Origin: an uncultured Psychrobacter sp.
GTDB taxonomy: Bacteria; Pseudomonadota; Gammaproteobacteria; Pseudomonadales; Moraxellaceae
NCBI GenBank assembly: GCA_947495055.1
Contig: CANLXO010000010.1
Span: 1-64,000 of the forward strand
Length of the DNA: 64,000 bases
Direction of reading: 5' to 3'
Shown piece after piece: positions 42,956 through 52,269 of this stretch; position 1 is the first letter of the stretch; every line of letters begins with the position of its first letter. The notes beneath the pieces were generated by a model. It saw only the letters and a program-made list of their open reading frames with translations. It was not told the origin of the DNA and ran no database searches. Both the position numbers and the translations under genes were made by a program.

Positions 42956-45518
42956 CGCTGTTTAGCATAGGCTTAATAGCGAGTGACACGGTAAAGATGC
43001 CAAAGCGATCAATACGCATAGCGACTTTTTTGAAGCCTGCATCAACAACCAGTTGATCCATCTCGGCCTGCGAGCGGCAGCGCATGACCCAATTACTCCC
43101 TCGGTGATTGTTCAAGGTTTTACTAATGAATTCTTGTTCAGGGTGCCATGGCTGATTGGTATATATCAGGTAGCCGCCAGACTTTAGACTCTCAAAGATA
43201 CCTGCAAGCGCTGTCGCTGGCAGCGCATTATCAGAGAACAGCTCAAACACTCCTGAGGCAATAGCGATATCGAATGTGGCATTATCAGCTTTTAAATGTA
43301 AATAACTAGCAGGATCAAAGGCGTCTTTTTGTACCGTGTTGACACGATCAGCCAGATCTAAGCGCAGCGCTTTGTTTTGTAGCGCTTGAATATTATGCCT
43401 CTCATAATCACGCAGCTCAGCCTGCAAGTCATCAAACTCAGTCAACAAATCAAAAGCATAAAAACCATGACCACTTGCAATGTCTAATAGTCTGGGCTGA
43501 TATTCGCTTTTTTGCTCATTAGCCTTTTTGATATCTGCTAGCGCCTGACGTGCCAGCTCTAAAATATGCATGCGGCGTATACGAATGCCTTGCCAGCCGA
43601 TGTTATTGAGATAAAACTTATCAACTACCTGACCGAACTTATTGCGACCACTCGGCTGATTGTAATAGACATGATCGAGCGAATGCCCTGAGTCAAACCC
43701 ATGCTCAAGCCCTGTAGCGATAGCGTCGCTGACGTGACCGAATTTTTGCATGGCAAAACGAGTGATGGCAAAGCTTGGGTTAAACGGCTTAATCGCTAGG
43801 CGATCGACTTTATCTTTACTGGCACTATCTAAGTGCGCCATGCGCAAATCAGGTGCTGGCATAGGCGTATCAAAGACGTGCCCTGCAAACTCGATACAGT
43901 CGGCAAATACATCGGCTTTATTGGTCTCATGAAAGATCGCGTGATAACTGTCTGGATATAACTGCCAGCGCTTAATAGGCGTGTTGATAGCCTCATAAAA
44001 TTGGCGTTCTGCTTGCTTATCAACCACATAATCCTTGCCCGCGCAAAGTACAAAGGTCGGAACCGTAATCGCGCCTGCATCATCGAGCAGACGCTGACCT
44101 GTCGCATGGGTGTCGATCAGTAAGTCAGTTGAGATACTATTTGAGATCAGCGGGTCAGCATTATAAGCCTGTTGCGCGTCTTTATCATGAGTAAGTACCT
44201 GAGCTTTAACATAACTACTCACGCGTGACATGAGCCCAAGCGTGCGCGCTACCTTGAGCGACGGTATGGCAAAGGGAATATACAAGCGAATCTTTAGCGC
44301 AGGCGTGCCTAGTATCATACCGCGAATGTTGGGCGCGTAATCATGTACCCAAGCTGCCGCTAATACTGCACCGATACTACTAGCGACTATCAAAGTATCC
44401 TCGATGGCGATACCTGTCTGCCGGGTAACGAGTTGCACAAAATCATTCAAATCCCGCTCAAGCTCTGTGACGCTGTCGGCATGGTCCTTAATACCGCCTG
44501 AGCGCCCATTACCGCGCGCATCCCAAGCGAATACCTGATAGCCTGCATCCGCGAAGCGCACGCCCAGCTCTTTTAGTCGTCCAGAGTGCTCATGACCTCT
44601 ATGCAACAAAATCACTTGCCGCTTCGGCTGGTCGCTATCTTTTAACTGCTCGATATCCGTAGTGAGCCAATAGCGATAATAAATCGCCGTACCATCATAA
44701 GCGTTGTAGCAGCTCTCACCTTCTATTCTACTTTCGTTTTCTATAGTATTTGGCTGATCTAAATCAGTATTGACTGTGGTCGGTATAGCTGACATATCGC
44801 TATGCTCCAAAAAGGGTGAAGAAGATAAATGAGACGGTGAATGAAGGACGGATCGAAGAACAGGCGGATTATGCATAAGGTATAGATTCGCCATAAAGCG
44901 CAAACGATTAAGACACGTCTTGAGAAGCAGCGCCTCTATAATTAGTGACACTTGCCCTATCCTTGCTTGTGATAAAGACAGCAACTTAGGGATAGTGCTA
45001 CCCATAACCGCGCCAAGCGTACCTAGCACAAAGGCGCGATCGCTTTTTCCCAAAGGCCCTTGATTGGCTCGGACAGCAAAAACGGTATGACTTATTATTG
45101 CCAGTAGCTCTGTGCTGATACTCAGGGCGATAAAACGGCTGATATGATGCTGATTAGAGTGAGCGCTGTCTGCGTATTTTTTATCGACATAAGGCGCAAG
45201 GCTTGCCAGCAAGGCGGTGTCGGCAACGATATCACCCACTTCATTGAGCACTGAGCCAAGCTGGGATGCCTGCCCATGCTCGCGCGCCATCATCCCATCA
45301 ATGGCATTGAGCGCCATACGCATAAACAGCGATGACGGCAATAACAGCCATAGTTTAGGATAATGTTGCGCAGGTTTTGCCACTATGACAGCGGTGACTA
45401 CACTCATAACAGCAGCGGATACAGTCACTTGATTGGCAGTGTATTGATGTGCAACGAGCGCATCGCTTAGCGGACGCAACTGATCTTGAAAGCGAGTTTT
45501 GAGCTGGTAAAGAGACAT
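42948..45518 (-). CDS. fusion: CDP-alcohol phosphotransferase + alpha/beta hydrolase + SAM methyltransferase (YnbA-YnbC)
   Basis: 856 residues. Residues 1-215 are a membrane CDP-alcohol phosphotransferase whose motif reads NxxDGxxARx8Gx3Nx3D (71-96), with Asn at two of the usual Asp sites. Residues 270-550 are a lysophospholipase-like hydrolase (Asp-Arg-Gly-Asn-Gly-Arg-Ser near 333; nucleophile Ser381 in ASSIG; Asp496; His526 or His530). Residues 610-856 hold a class I methyltransferase with LLDIASGHG near 677. E. coli encodes the first part as YnbA and the last two as YnbC. The reaction is not known; a modified phospholipid head group is likely. Confidence 0.82.
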   Translation of the reverse strand: MSLYQLKTRFQDQLRPLSDALVAHQYTANQVTVSAAVMSVVTAVIVAKPAQHYPKLWLLLPSSLFMRMALNAIDGMMAREHGQASQLGSVLNEVGDIVADTALLASLAPYVDKKYADSAHSNQHHISRFIALSISTELLAIISHTVFAVRANQGPLGKSDRAFVLGTLGAVMGSTIPKLLSLSQARIGQVSLIIEALLLKTCLNRLRFMANLYLMHNPPVLRSVLHSPSHLSSSPFLEHSDMSAIPTTVNTDLDQPNTIENESRIEGESCYNAYDGTAIYYRYWLTTDIEQLKDSDQPKRQVILLHRGHEHSGRLKELGVRFADAGYQVFAWDARGNGRSGGIKDHADSVTELERDLNDFVQLVTRQTGIAIEDTLIVASSIGAVLAAAWVHDYAPNIRGMILGTPALKIRLYIPFAIPSLKVARTLGLMSRVSSYVKAQVLTHDKDAQQAYNADPLISNSISTDLLIDTHATGQRLLDDAGAITVPTFVLCAGKDYVVDKQAERQFYEAINTPIKRWQLYPDSYHAIFHETNKADVFADCIEFAGHVFDTPMPAPDLRMAHLDSASKDKVDRLAIKPFNPSFAITRFAMQKFGHVSDAIATGLEHGFDSGHSLDHVYYNQPSGRNKFGQVVDKFYLNNIGWQGIRIRRMHILELARQALADIKKANEQKSEYQPRLLDIASGHGFYAFDLLTEFDDLQAELRDYERHNIQALQNKALRLDLADRVNTVQKDAFDPASYLHLKADNATFDIAIASGVFELFSDNALPATALAGIFESLKSGGYLIYTNQPWHPEQEFISKTLNNHRGSNWVMRCRSQAEMDQLVVDAGFKKVAMRIDRFGIFTVSLAIKPMLNSDE

Positions 45519-45727
45519 GAAAAGGCGCGCTAAATACAGTAAGTGCTTTAATGTAACAACAAAAGTGCATCAGGTAAACGATTAAAACAAGCGGTCAAAA
45601 ATTTTATCAGGTCAGTTGCACTTCATCATTTGTTACTTTAAACAGCCAAATAAGCGCATTTATAGCGGACTATGATACAATCGCCGGTTTCCCAAAAACG
45701 CCTTGTAAAATATTGCGAGCCTATTCT

Positions 45728-46639
45728 ATGCAAAGCCTTATTACTCTCGTTCTTGTTCTTATGCCGATGTTCATTGGCTTTGCAATTCCATCAAATCCCA
45801 AGATGACTATACTTGCGGACAAAGGCTTATCGTACTTAGTGTTTATTATTTTGACTTTGATTGGGATTGAGCTGTCGCAAGTTGAGGGGCTGGGCAGTCA
45901 GGTGGGTGAGATTGCGCTCTATGTTACCGTGCTGTCAATACTGACCATAGGGACGGGACTTATCGGATTGATGGTTTTTGATCGTCTCAAACCTTGGCAG
46001 GCCAAACAACCTGTCGCCAAATCCAAAGCGCATCGCGTCAGTATTCGGGGCAGCTTGGCGCAGGTTATCTGTGTGGTCATCGGTATGGTGATTGGCTATT
46101 TTTTGCCTGAGAATTATATGCCGCCTGAAAATACTATGACCGTTCTGCTGATGATACTTATCTTGCTCGTTGGCATTGGTCTTAAAGGCTCAGGCATTAC
46201 TTTAAAAGAAGTACTGCTCAATAAGCGCGGCGTTGAGATGAGTGTCATCTTTACGCTCGCAGTATTGGTAGGCGGGGTGATATTTGCCATGTTGTTTAGT
46301 GAGGTATCGTGGACCAAAGGCTTGGCACTGGCCTCAGGCTTTGGTTGGTATTCACTATCGGCTATCGTTATGACCGATGCTTATGGAGCGATTTGGGGTA
46401 GTGTGGCGCTATTTAACGATCTTATCCGTGAGTTCTTTGCGCTGATATTTATCCCCGTCTTTATGCGTAAATACCCTTCAGCAGCGGTAGGACTCGGCGG
46501 CGCAACTAGCCTAGATTTTACCTTACCGATTATTCAACAATCAGGCGGCCTCAAAGTTGTGCCTTTAGCGATTAGCTTTGGCTTTATTATTAATATTGTC
46601 TCACCAGTATTGATGGTGCTATTTTCATCTTTAGGGTAG
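45728..46639 (+). CDS. lysO: LysO family lysine exporter
   Basis: 303 residues from the ATG at 45728 (MQSLITLVLVLMP), about eight helices. The family pattern is visible in FIILTLIGIELSQVEG near 45, ILLVGIGLKGSGITLKE near 145 and SGFGWYSLSAIVMTDAYG near 218. LysO (formerly YbjE) exports lysine and thialysine. An earlier ATG at 45713 is possible. The gene diverges from the lipid fusion gene with about 200 bases between. Confidence 0.85.
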   Translation: MQSLITLVLVLMPMFIGFAIPSNPKMTILADKGLSYLVFIILTLIGIELSQVEGLGSQVGEIALYVTVLSILTIGTGLIGLMVFDRLKPWQAKQPVAKSKAHRVSIRGSLAQVICVVIGMVIGYFLPENYMPPENTMTVLLMILILLVGIGLKGSGITLKEVLLNKRGVEMSVIFTLAVLVGGVIFAMLFSEVSWTKGLALASGFGWYSLSAIVMTDAYGAIWGSVALFNDLIREFFALIFIPVFMRKYPSAAVGLGGATSLDFTLPIIQQSGGLKVVPLAISFGFIINIVSPVLMVLFSSLG

Positions 46640-46703
46640 GTATATTGGTGGCGATTAACTACAGTTAGCTTCGTAATGAGTCCTTTTTCTACGTAAAGAT
46701 AAA

Positions 46704-47891
46704 TCAAGCCAAAGGCAGTTCTTTATCCACCTGACAAATTTTATCATGCCATCTAATAAATGCCTGAATCGTCTCATGCTTTAGCTGAGTATTGGCGTCT
46801 CGTCCCGAAAAACTCTCAACATGACGACACGCTTTGTAGCCTTGAGCAAAGGTGTCGTAATCCGCAATCCACTTCTCCCTAGCGTCAAGCTCTGCGTAGC
46901 GTAGCTGGTTTTCATCGCTATCGACATCCTTAGTAGGCCGCGACCAAAAATCTGTGGTAGGAATGTTTTTGTCTAAGACCCGCTTGTCGTTGACCTCACT
47001 CATACGCCAAGGCTTGGCAGTTAATCTTGCTCGAAAGCACTGCTGCGCTTGACACAGGCGTACATAATTGGCGTCAGCGTAAAAGGTGGTAAACCACTCA
47101 GCGACGACTTTAGCACTTGGCAAAATAGTATCGTGCGTCGTTATAATGCGAAAGCCTGCGGGCGTCTCATACAAGCGAAACGATTCGTTAGGATAACTGG
47201 CAACGCGTTTTTGGATTAAACCAGCTATAAAGGGCTGAAGAGAGGCTTTGTCATCCGCATACTTTTGCGTTCGTGCTTTGTCTTTTTGGTTGGCTTGTTG
47301 CCATAGATAAGCCGTGACGCCTATCATAAATGCCAATAGCCATAACCACGACAGACCCAGATAAGCGATGACACTGGCGACAAAAATAAAGACAAACACA
47401 AAAAACCAAACCTTTATTTTAGTTGAGGACGGGCTTTTAGTAGTGACTGAAGCGGGCATAAAGCCATGACTGTCATAATTATCAGGATAGAGATGATGTA
47501 ATAAATCGTCGTTATCGACATCAATAATAACGATATTGTCGACGTTAGCGACTTGCGCGCCGTAACTGTTACGGGTGACGATGAGCTGCGTTGATGCGGT
47601 TTTTGATTGCGAGGATGAAGGGAAAACCTGCTCAGAGATAACTTGCTCACGGATAGGAATGCCATTATCTTGGTTGTATTCTTCCTTGCGCTCACGGCGT
47701 AGGATATCTTCGCCTGCTAGCCAGCGCTTATGCGCCTCAACCACCCTTAATTTAGCATGCTCTAGAGCGTCATTTCGACTGATATCTGACCAGCCATAGC
47801 GTTTAATAGTGGCTTGCTTAGAAGGTTGATTAGCTTTCGCAGGCGAGTTAAAGCGCTGTTTGTATTGCGCCCAGTATTTTGGAATGAGCAT
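46704..47891 (-). CDS. unknown protein with two central membrane helices
   Basis: 395 residues. A basic N-terminal 160 residues are followed by two adjacent hydrophobic helices (VWFFVFVFIFVASVIAYLGL and WLWLLAFMIGVTAYLW, about 168-205). The C-terminal domain of about 180 residues has conserved-looking stretches FRLYETPAGFRIITTHD and QCFRARLTAKPWRM. The latter resembles a pattern I have seen in hypothetical proteins with a primase-like fold, but I cannot support a function. The gene is monocistronic and ends near the lysO end. Confidence 0.6.
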   Translation of the reverse strand: MLIPKYWAQYKQRFNSPAKANQPSKQATIKRYGWSDISRNDALEHAKLRVVEAHKRWLAGEDILRRERKEEYNQDNGIPIREQVISEQVFPSSSQSKTASTQLIVTRNSYGAQVANVDNIVIIDVDNDDLLHHLYPDNYDSHGFMPASVTTKSPSSTKIKVWFFVFVFIFVASVIAYLGLSWLWLLAFMIGVTAYLWQQANQKDKARTQKYADDKASLQPFIAGLIQKRVASYPNESFRLYETPAGFRIITTHDTILPSAKVVAEWFTTFYADANYVRLCQAQQCFRARLTAKPWRMSEVNDKRVLDKNIPTTDFWSRPTKDVDSDENQLRYAELDAREKWIADYDTFAQGYKACRHVESFSGRDANTQLKHETIQAFIRWHDKICQVDKELPLA

Positions 47892-47921
47892 GGGGTTTGC
47901 CTTAAGATAGTTGTTTTAAGC

Positions 47922-47961
47922 TTTTAGATTTTAGATTTTAGATTTTAGATTTTAGATTTTA
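47922..47961. repeat. heptamer tandem repeat (TTTTAGA, 5.7 copies)
   Basis: Five complete and one partial copy of TTTTAGA between the membrane-protein gene and the NYN gene. The repeat reaches into the 3' end of the NYN gene and supplies its last codons and stop (TAA at 47952-47954). Copy-number change would leave the protein unchanged, because the stop lies in the copies nearest the gene. Confidence 0.9.
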
Positions 47962-49178
47962 TAGCTAAGCTTATTTGTATTCGATATCAAGATGACTTTA
48001 TTATTAACCATCTGTTTAATGAGATTTTCAATGACTCTAGGGTCTTCATTGCGCAAATGACTTTTAAGGTAGTTGATTAGACTTGATTTCTTTGACGGTC
48101 GAGATTTTAAAGGTCGACTTTTTATTGCCGTTATTGCACGTTGATATACTGTAGCGGAGGGCTTACTCCTATCACTATCATCGTTTGACACTTTGTTTGA
48201 ATGTGTTTTGTTATCCTCTAAAGTTGGATAGCAGATAGTCTCATTATTTTGCTTTATAAATTGCTGATTTTTTAGCCATGTTATGACTAAGTTTACTTGC
48301 TGTTCATCATTTTCTTGGCGATAGCTGGCAAGTTTTTGCTTGACTACATTTTTTAATCCAGCGATTGTCTTAGCTCTGCTAAGTAGAGCCTGTTCAGTCA
48401 CCAAGTCTAATATTCCTTGGCTATCTACTTTATAACTTAGTTTTTCACTTTTTCCATCGAGCCTTATAAGTCCTGATTTAATAAATTTATCAAAAACTTT
48501 TTCAACGATATAATCTTGCTCAGTATCATCAAACTTAACTAATGCTTTCGCTAAAGCATATTTTTTTATCGCAGATAATAGGTTTGACTTATAGCTTGGT
48601 AAAAACACCTCTCGATTTAACATCGAATCAAACACCGAAATATAACAATCATGGATAACTACTTTAGGTATTCTTTCTTCGAGAGATTGAACTAAAGCAT
48701 TTTCATTTTCTACCACTACGTTATTGCCGCTATCGCACAAAATATTTTGACTAACAATCTGGATCTCCTCTATATCCGACTCTATATTTTCATCGAAATC
48801 ATAAGTGAGACTTAGCTGATTAGCGTTTGTTGATCGCATAATGTTCATACCATCATAGACACTATTAAGATGATCAACCAAAACATCATAACCGCTATCT
48901 CTTGCTAAGATACAAACATCCGCTTGAGAATCAATTTCCGATATTTTGCCAAGATAAAAAGATAAGTAAAAATCCAGCGCATTTTTACCTGCATGTTGCA
49001 TCCTAATAATATGCACATTTCTATTGTCAAATCTAAGCAGGGTTTCAACTAAATCAAGTGGTAGACTTTTTTGCTGATTTACACCCAAAAATAACCACAC
49101 GTGACACTCATTTGTCTCTATATCATTAAAGCTTTTTGGCTGTATATTTTCGTAATCGATTAAAATATGTTTCATCAA
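47952..49178 (-). CDS. NYN/PIN-like nuclease domain protein with winged-helix-like repeats
   Basis: 408 residues. Residues 1-120 look like an NYN (PIN-like) RNase domain: ILIDYENIQP at 5-14, KNALDFYLSFYLGKI near 66 and CILARDSGYDVLVDHL near 88, giving acidic residues at the usual metal positions. The rest holds three related helical segments that resemble winged helices: KSNLLSAIKKYALA...LSYKV, AGLKNVVKQKLASY...ICYPT and KSSLINYLKSHLRN...LSYKI. A Ser/Lys-rich linker precedes the last. An RNA-binding ribonuclease is the likely type. Target unknown. Confidence 0.65.
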   Translation of the reverse strand: MMKHILIDYENIQPKSFNDIETNECHVWLFLGVNQQKSLPLDLVETLLRFDNRNVHIIRMQHAGKNALDFYLSFYLGKISEIDSQADVCILARDSGYDVLVDHLNSVYDGMNIMRSTNANQLSLTYDFDENIESDIEEIQIVSQNILCDSGNNVVVENENALVQSLEERIPKVVIHDCYISVFDSMLNREVFLPSYKSNLLSAIKKYALAKALVKFDDTEQDYIVEKVFDKFIKSGLIRLDGKSEKLSYKVDSQGILDLVTEQALLSRAKTIAGLKNVVKQKLASYRQENDEQQVNLVITWLKNQQFIKQNNETICYPTLEDNKTHSNKVSNDDSDRSKPSATVYQRAITAIKSRPLKSRPSKKSSLINYLKSHLRNEDPRVIENLIKQMVNNKVILISNTNKLSYKI

Positions 49179-49206
49179 AATGTTCTTATTATTTAATATT
49201 AGTTAC

Positions 49207-50466
49207 CTAAACCCCACTCGCCTGCTTAGCAAACAGACGCATCAATGGCTTAATTTTACCAACGCGGTACATGCCTTCATTGCGGATTTGTTGGATGGGG
49301 CGCATCTGCGCGACTGATCCTGCGAACAGCCAGTTCAATGCTGAGAAGCTATGCATCATCAGACCGTTATGCGGTCGACGCAGGCGCTCATAACGGCGTA
49401 GCGTTTGGCTGCTACCCCAAAGCGTGCCACCACTACGGGCAAAGTCATGCATTAGCTGTTCACTCAGCGCCTCTACATCAAGCATACCTAGGTTTAGCCC
49501 TTGTCCTGCCAGTGGATGTACACCGTGCGCAGCGTCCCCAATCAAGACCAGATTGTCTGAGGCATAGCTTTTAGCTTGCTGAGCATTTAATGGAAAGCTG
49601 GCTATCGACTCAATCTTTTCTATTGCCCCAAGCTCGTAGTTACTGGCAGAGGCGAGCTTATCAGCGATAGTACGCGCGTCCTCCTCTAGTAGTGCCAGCG
49701 CTTGATTGCGTGGCAACGTCCAGACGATTGATTGCCAATGCTGCGGGCGTGCTTTGTCTTCTTCTGTAATGTCTGCCAATGGCAAGAGTGCTAGCGTACC
49801 TGTAGGCAGCATGGCTTGACGGGCAGTGGCATTATGCGGTTTGGCCGTTTGAATGGCGCAGCAAATCGCGGTTTGATGATAGTCAAGGGTATCGAGTCCA
49901 ATAGCAGCCTTTTGACGCACGAACGAGCTGCGACCATCAGCACCGACCACCAGTTGAGCGTCGATAACGGTATCGTCATCTAGAGTGACGCGGTAGCCCA
50001 ATTCTGCACCAAGCCAATCCATTTGCGTCACCTTTTGCCCTTTGATGACCGTTAGATAATCGCTTATACCATCCTCCAACAGACGCTGCCATAGCGCGTG
50101 TTCAATGACTAGCGGCTCCACCATACTACCGAGCATCCCCTTCTCATTCTCTGTATCACTATCATCACCGAATAACAGCTCACCGCGACCGTTTAATTGC
50201 CATACCTGCATTTGTGAGTAGTCCGCTTTGCGCGCGGACTTGGCTATCTTTTGCCAAACTCCAACCTCCTCTAGCAGCTTGATACTTGCTAGACTTAGGG
50301 CATAGACGCGGGCATCACGGCGCTCGAGAACCGTTTGCCATTCAGCCTCGCTACGGATAGGGCTGGCATCGACCAAAGTAACCGGCAATTTAGCTTGCGC
50401 AAGCTTTAGCGCTAGCGTCGCACCAACAACGCCGCCGCCAATGATAAGCGTGTGATTGTGTTTCAT
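49207..50466 (-). CDS. ubiI: ubiquinone biosynthesis FAD hydroxylase (UbiI/UbiF type)
   Basis: 419 residues. FAD motif LIIGGGVVGATLALKLA at 7-23, the mid-motif VVGADGRSSFVRQ near 165, and the GD-motif LIGDAAHGVHPLAGQGLNLG near 300. It belongs to the UbiH/UbiI/UbiF flavin monooxygenase family that hydroxylates the benzene ring of the ubiquinone precursor. The ubiH-ubiI pair with 66 bases between supports the UbiI (C5) role, but Moraxellaceae enzymes can differ in regioselectivity. Confidence 0.82.
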   Translation of the reverse strand: MKHNHTLIIGGGVVGATLALKLAQAKLPVTLVDASPIRSEAEWQTVLERRDARVYALSLASIKLLEEVGVWQKIAKSARKADYSQMQVWQLNGRGELLFGDDSDTENEKGMLGSMVEPLVIEHALWQRLLEDGISDYLTVIKGQKVTQMDWLGAELGYRVTLDDDTVIDAQLVVGADGRSSFVRQKAAIGLDTLDYHQTAICCAIQTAKPHNATARQAMLPTGTLALLPLADITEEDKARPQHWQSIVWTLPRNQALALLEEDARTIADKLASASNYELGAIEKIESIASFPLNAQQAKSYASDNLVLIGDAAHGVHPLAGQGLNLGMLDVEALSEQLMHDFARSGGTLWGSSQTLRRYERLRRPHNGLMMHSFSALNWLFAGSVAQMRPIQQIRNEGMYRVGKIKPLMRLFAKQASGV

Positions 50467-50532
50467 AATTATTATCCAGAATATAAGCTGTAAGATATGT
50501 GATAAACGGTTATCGAACTTTAAAAGTAGTGA

Positions 50533-51843
50533 TTAAGACTTTAGCCCCATCGCATAAGTGGCTACTAAAGGCTTGATGTTTGGTAGCTTATCAAAAGCCA
50601 GCAAGGCAACATTACGCGCAAGCTTAATCGCTGGATTAGGATGGGTAAAGCCATGTACCACCGCATCACAAAAACGAATCACCCGCTTTTGATCGGTTTG
50701 TCGTGCTTTTTCATAGCGCTTTAATAATTGCGCGTCGCCAATATCAGCACCCTTTAATACTTGCGCGCTCATCATTTGCGCCAGCACATGGGCGTCTCGC
50801 ATACAGAGGTTAAAGCCTTGGCCTGCTACAGGATGCAAAGTATGAGCGGCATTACCCATGATGACGCAGCGACCCGCAACTTGTTTGTCAGCAAGTACGC
50901 GCGTTAGTGGATACGCGCCGCGGCGACCGGCTTTGATAAAGGTGCCTGCGCGCGTACCAAAGGCCTGTTGCATCGTCGCCAAGAAATGCGCGTCGTCGTC
51001 CAGATATTGCGTCTCCTCGCCAGTTGGACAGACCCAGACCACCGAACGTCTATAACCCGTTTGAAACTCCTCATTGCCATCGCCCTCTGGATCAGTCAGT
51101 GGCAATACGGCAAGCGGTCCTGCTGGACTAAAGCGCTCAATGGCGATATGTTCGTGAGGCTTATCAGTTTCGACGACACCAACGATAGCCGTTTGACCAT
51201 AATCATAAGTCTTAGTGCCGATATCTAACAGCTGACGTACTGTCGAATCGCGTCCATCACAAGCCACCAGTACGCTACCTTGCAACTGCTGCGAGTCCTC
51301 ATCGCCGTCATAATAGTTAAAGGTGACGCTGACGCTATCAGAGAATTGCTCGACGCTTGTGACATCAGCGTTATCGATAAGCGTAATCAGCGGCGACGCT
51401 TTGGCTGCTAGCAAAAGCTTATGCCCAAGCCAAGCGTTTTCCATCACTTGTCCAAAGGATTCAACACGCTCCTCTTCTTTATTAAGCTGCGCGCGCCCAA
51501 AGCTGCCCTGCTCGCTAATCTGTACTGCATCGATACGGCAAGCATGGCTTTGCAGCTCGTCCCACAATCCGATCTCTTGGTAAATCTGTACGCTGCGCCG
51601 CGAAAGAGCGGTGTTGCGACTGTCTAAGTAGTGACTGCGCAGCTCGTCATCATCAGGGCTGATATCAGGATAGCTGTTTTTTTCCAGTAACGTGCTGGTG
51701 ATACCATGATGCGCAAGCAATAGAGCAAAAGATAAACCCACATGACCGCCGCCTGCTATCAGCACTTGCTGAGAGGTTAAGCTGTCTTTACTTTTAGAAC
51801 GATCACTGGAACTTAGCTCTGTTATCTCTTCTATATCGTGCAT
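50533..51843 (-). CDS. ubiH: 2-octaprenyl-6-methoxyphenol hydroxylase
   Basis: 436 residues with a 25-residue Ser-rich N-terminal extension before the FAD motif VLIAGGGHVGLSFALLLA. The later motif is CVIMGNAAHTLHPVAGQGFN, with Asn in place of the usual Asp, as I recall in E. coli UbiH. VACDGRDSTVRQLL is the middle motif. It acts in aerobic ubiquinone synthesis with the next gene, ubiI. The 426 bases upstream to phoH hold a promoter region, a tandem repeat and a gene remnant. Confidence 0.85.
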   Translation of the reverse strand: MHDIEEITELSSSDRSKSKDSLTSQQVLIAGGGHVGLSFALLLAHHGITSTLLEKNSYPDISPDDDELRSHYLDSRNTALSRRSVQIYQEIGLWDELQSHACRIDAVQISEQGSFGRAQLNKEEERVESFGQVMENAWLGHKLLLAAKASPLITLIDNADVTSVEQFSDSVSVTFNYYDGDEDSQQLQGSVLVACDGRDSTVRQLLDIGTKTYDYGQTAIVGVVETDKPHEHIAIERFSPAGPLAVLPLTDPEGDGNEEFQTGYRRSVVWVCPTGEETQYLDDDAHFLATMQQAFGTRAGTFIKAGRRGAYPLTRVLADKQVAGRCVIMGNAAHTLHPVAGQGFNLCMRDAHVLAQMMSAQVLKGADIGDAQLLKRYEKARQTDQKRVIRFCDAVVHGFTHPNPAIKLARNVALLAFDKLPNIKPLVATYAMGLKS

Positions 51844-51957
51844 AGTTGGCTATCCTATTTTGACTGGGTAAGTCTGTTTTTGGTATGAATTTCATTTAAA
51901 AATTTATTTTAGTAATAAAAGACACGTTTTATAAGTGTCTATATCGAATCGCTAATG

Positions 51958-52008
51958 TTTAGAGTATAGATTAGTTTAGAGCATAAATTAGTTTAGAGGA
52001 TAGATTAC
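51958..52008. repeat. 17-bp tandem repeat, three copies
   Basis: Units TTTAGAGTATAGATTAG, TTTAGAGCATAAATTAG and TTTAGAGGATAGATTAC stand head to tail in the ubiH-phoH intergenic region. They overlap the end of the frameshifted ORF remnant at 52005-52135. Confidence 0.88.
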
Positions 52009-52135
52009 CACAAGTTGCCCCTTTTACATTCTGCTTGCTTGGCGTCTTTGACGATATCTATACCGTAGACGCATTAGCAAATGCCAGTTGTTGAACCAGA
52101 AAGCCATTGCTGACAATAGTAGTTGCAATCGCCAT
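52005..52135 (-). pseudogene. possible frameshifted small exported-protein gene
   Basis: The minus strand reads ATG at 52135 and 25 residues resembling a signal peptide (MAIATTIVSN, then GFLVQQLAFANASTV) to a TAG at 52058. A shifted frame continues as GIDIVKDAKQAECKRGNLW to a TAA at 52005. A single-base indel near 52060 would join them into a peptide of about 43 residues. No strong ribosome site is seen. It could be chance. Confidence 0.3.
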
Positions 52136-52269
52136 ACAAAACAGACGGTTATCACGTGCGGCGCGGCTTGAAATTTATATTCTATGAACCATAATGAGAG
52201 TAGAGATTTTAACTATTTTGTCAGCTATTTAACCCTAAAAATAAGGGTCAACCATACAAGGATAATCAT

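Noticed and set aside
47922..47961. Phase-variable switch of the NYN gene by the heptamer repeat
   Set aside because: The stop codon lies in the copy nearest the coding region, so copy changes downstream do not alter the protein.
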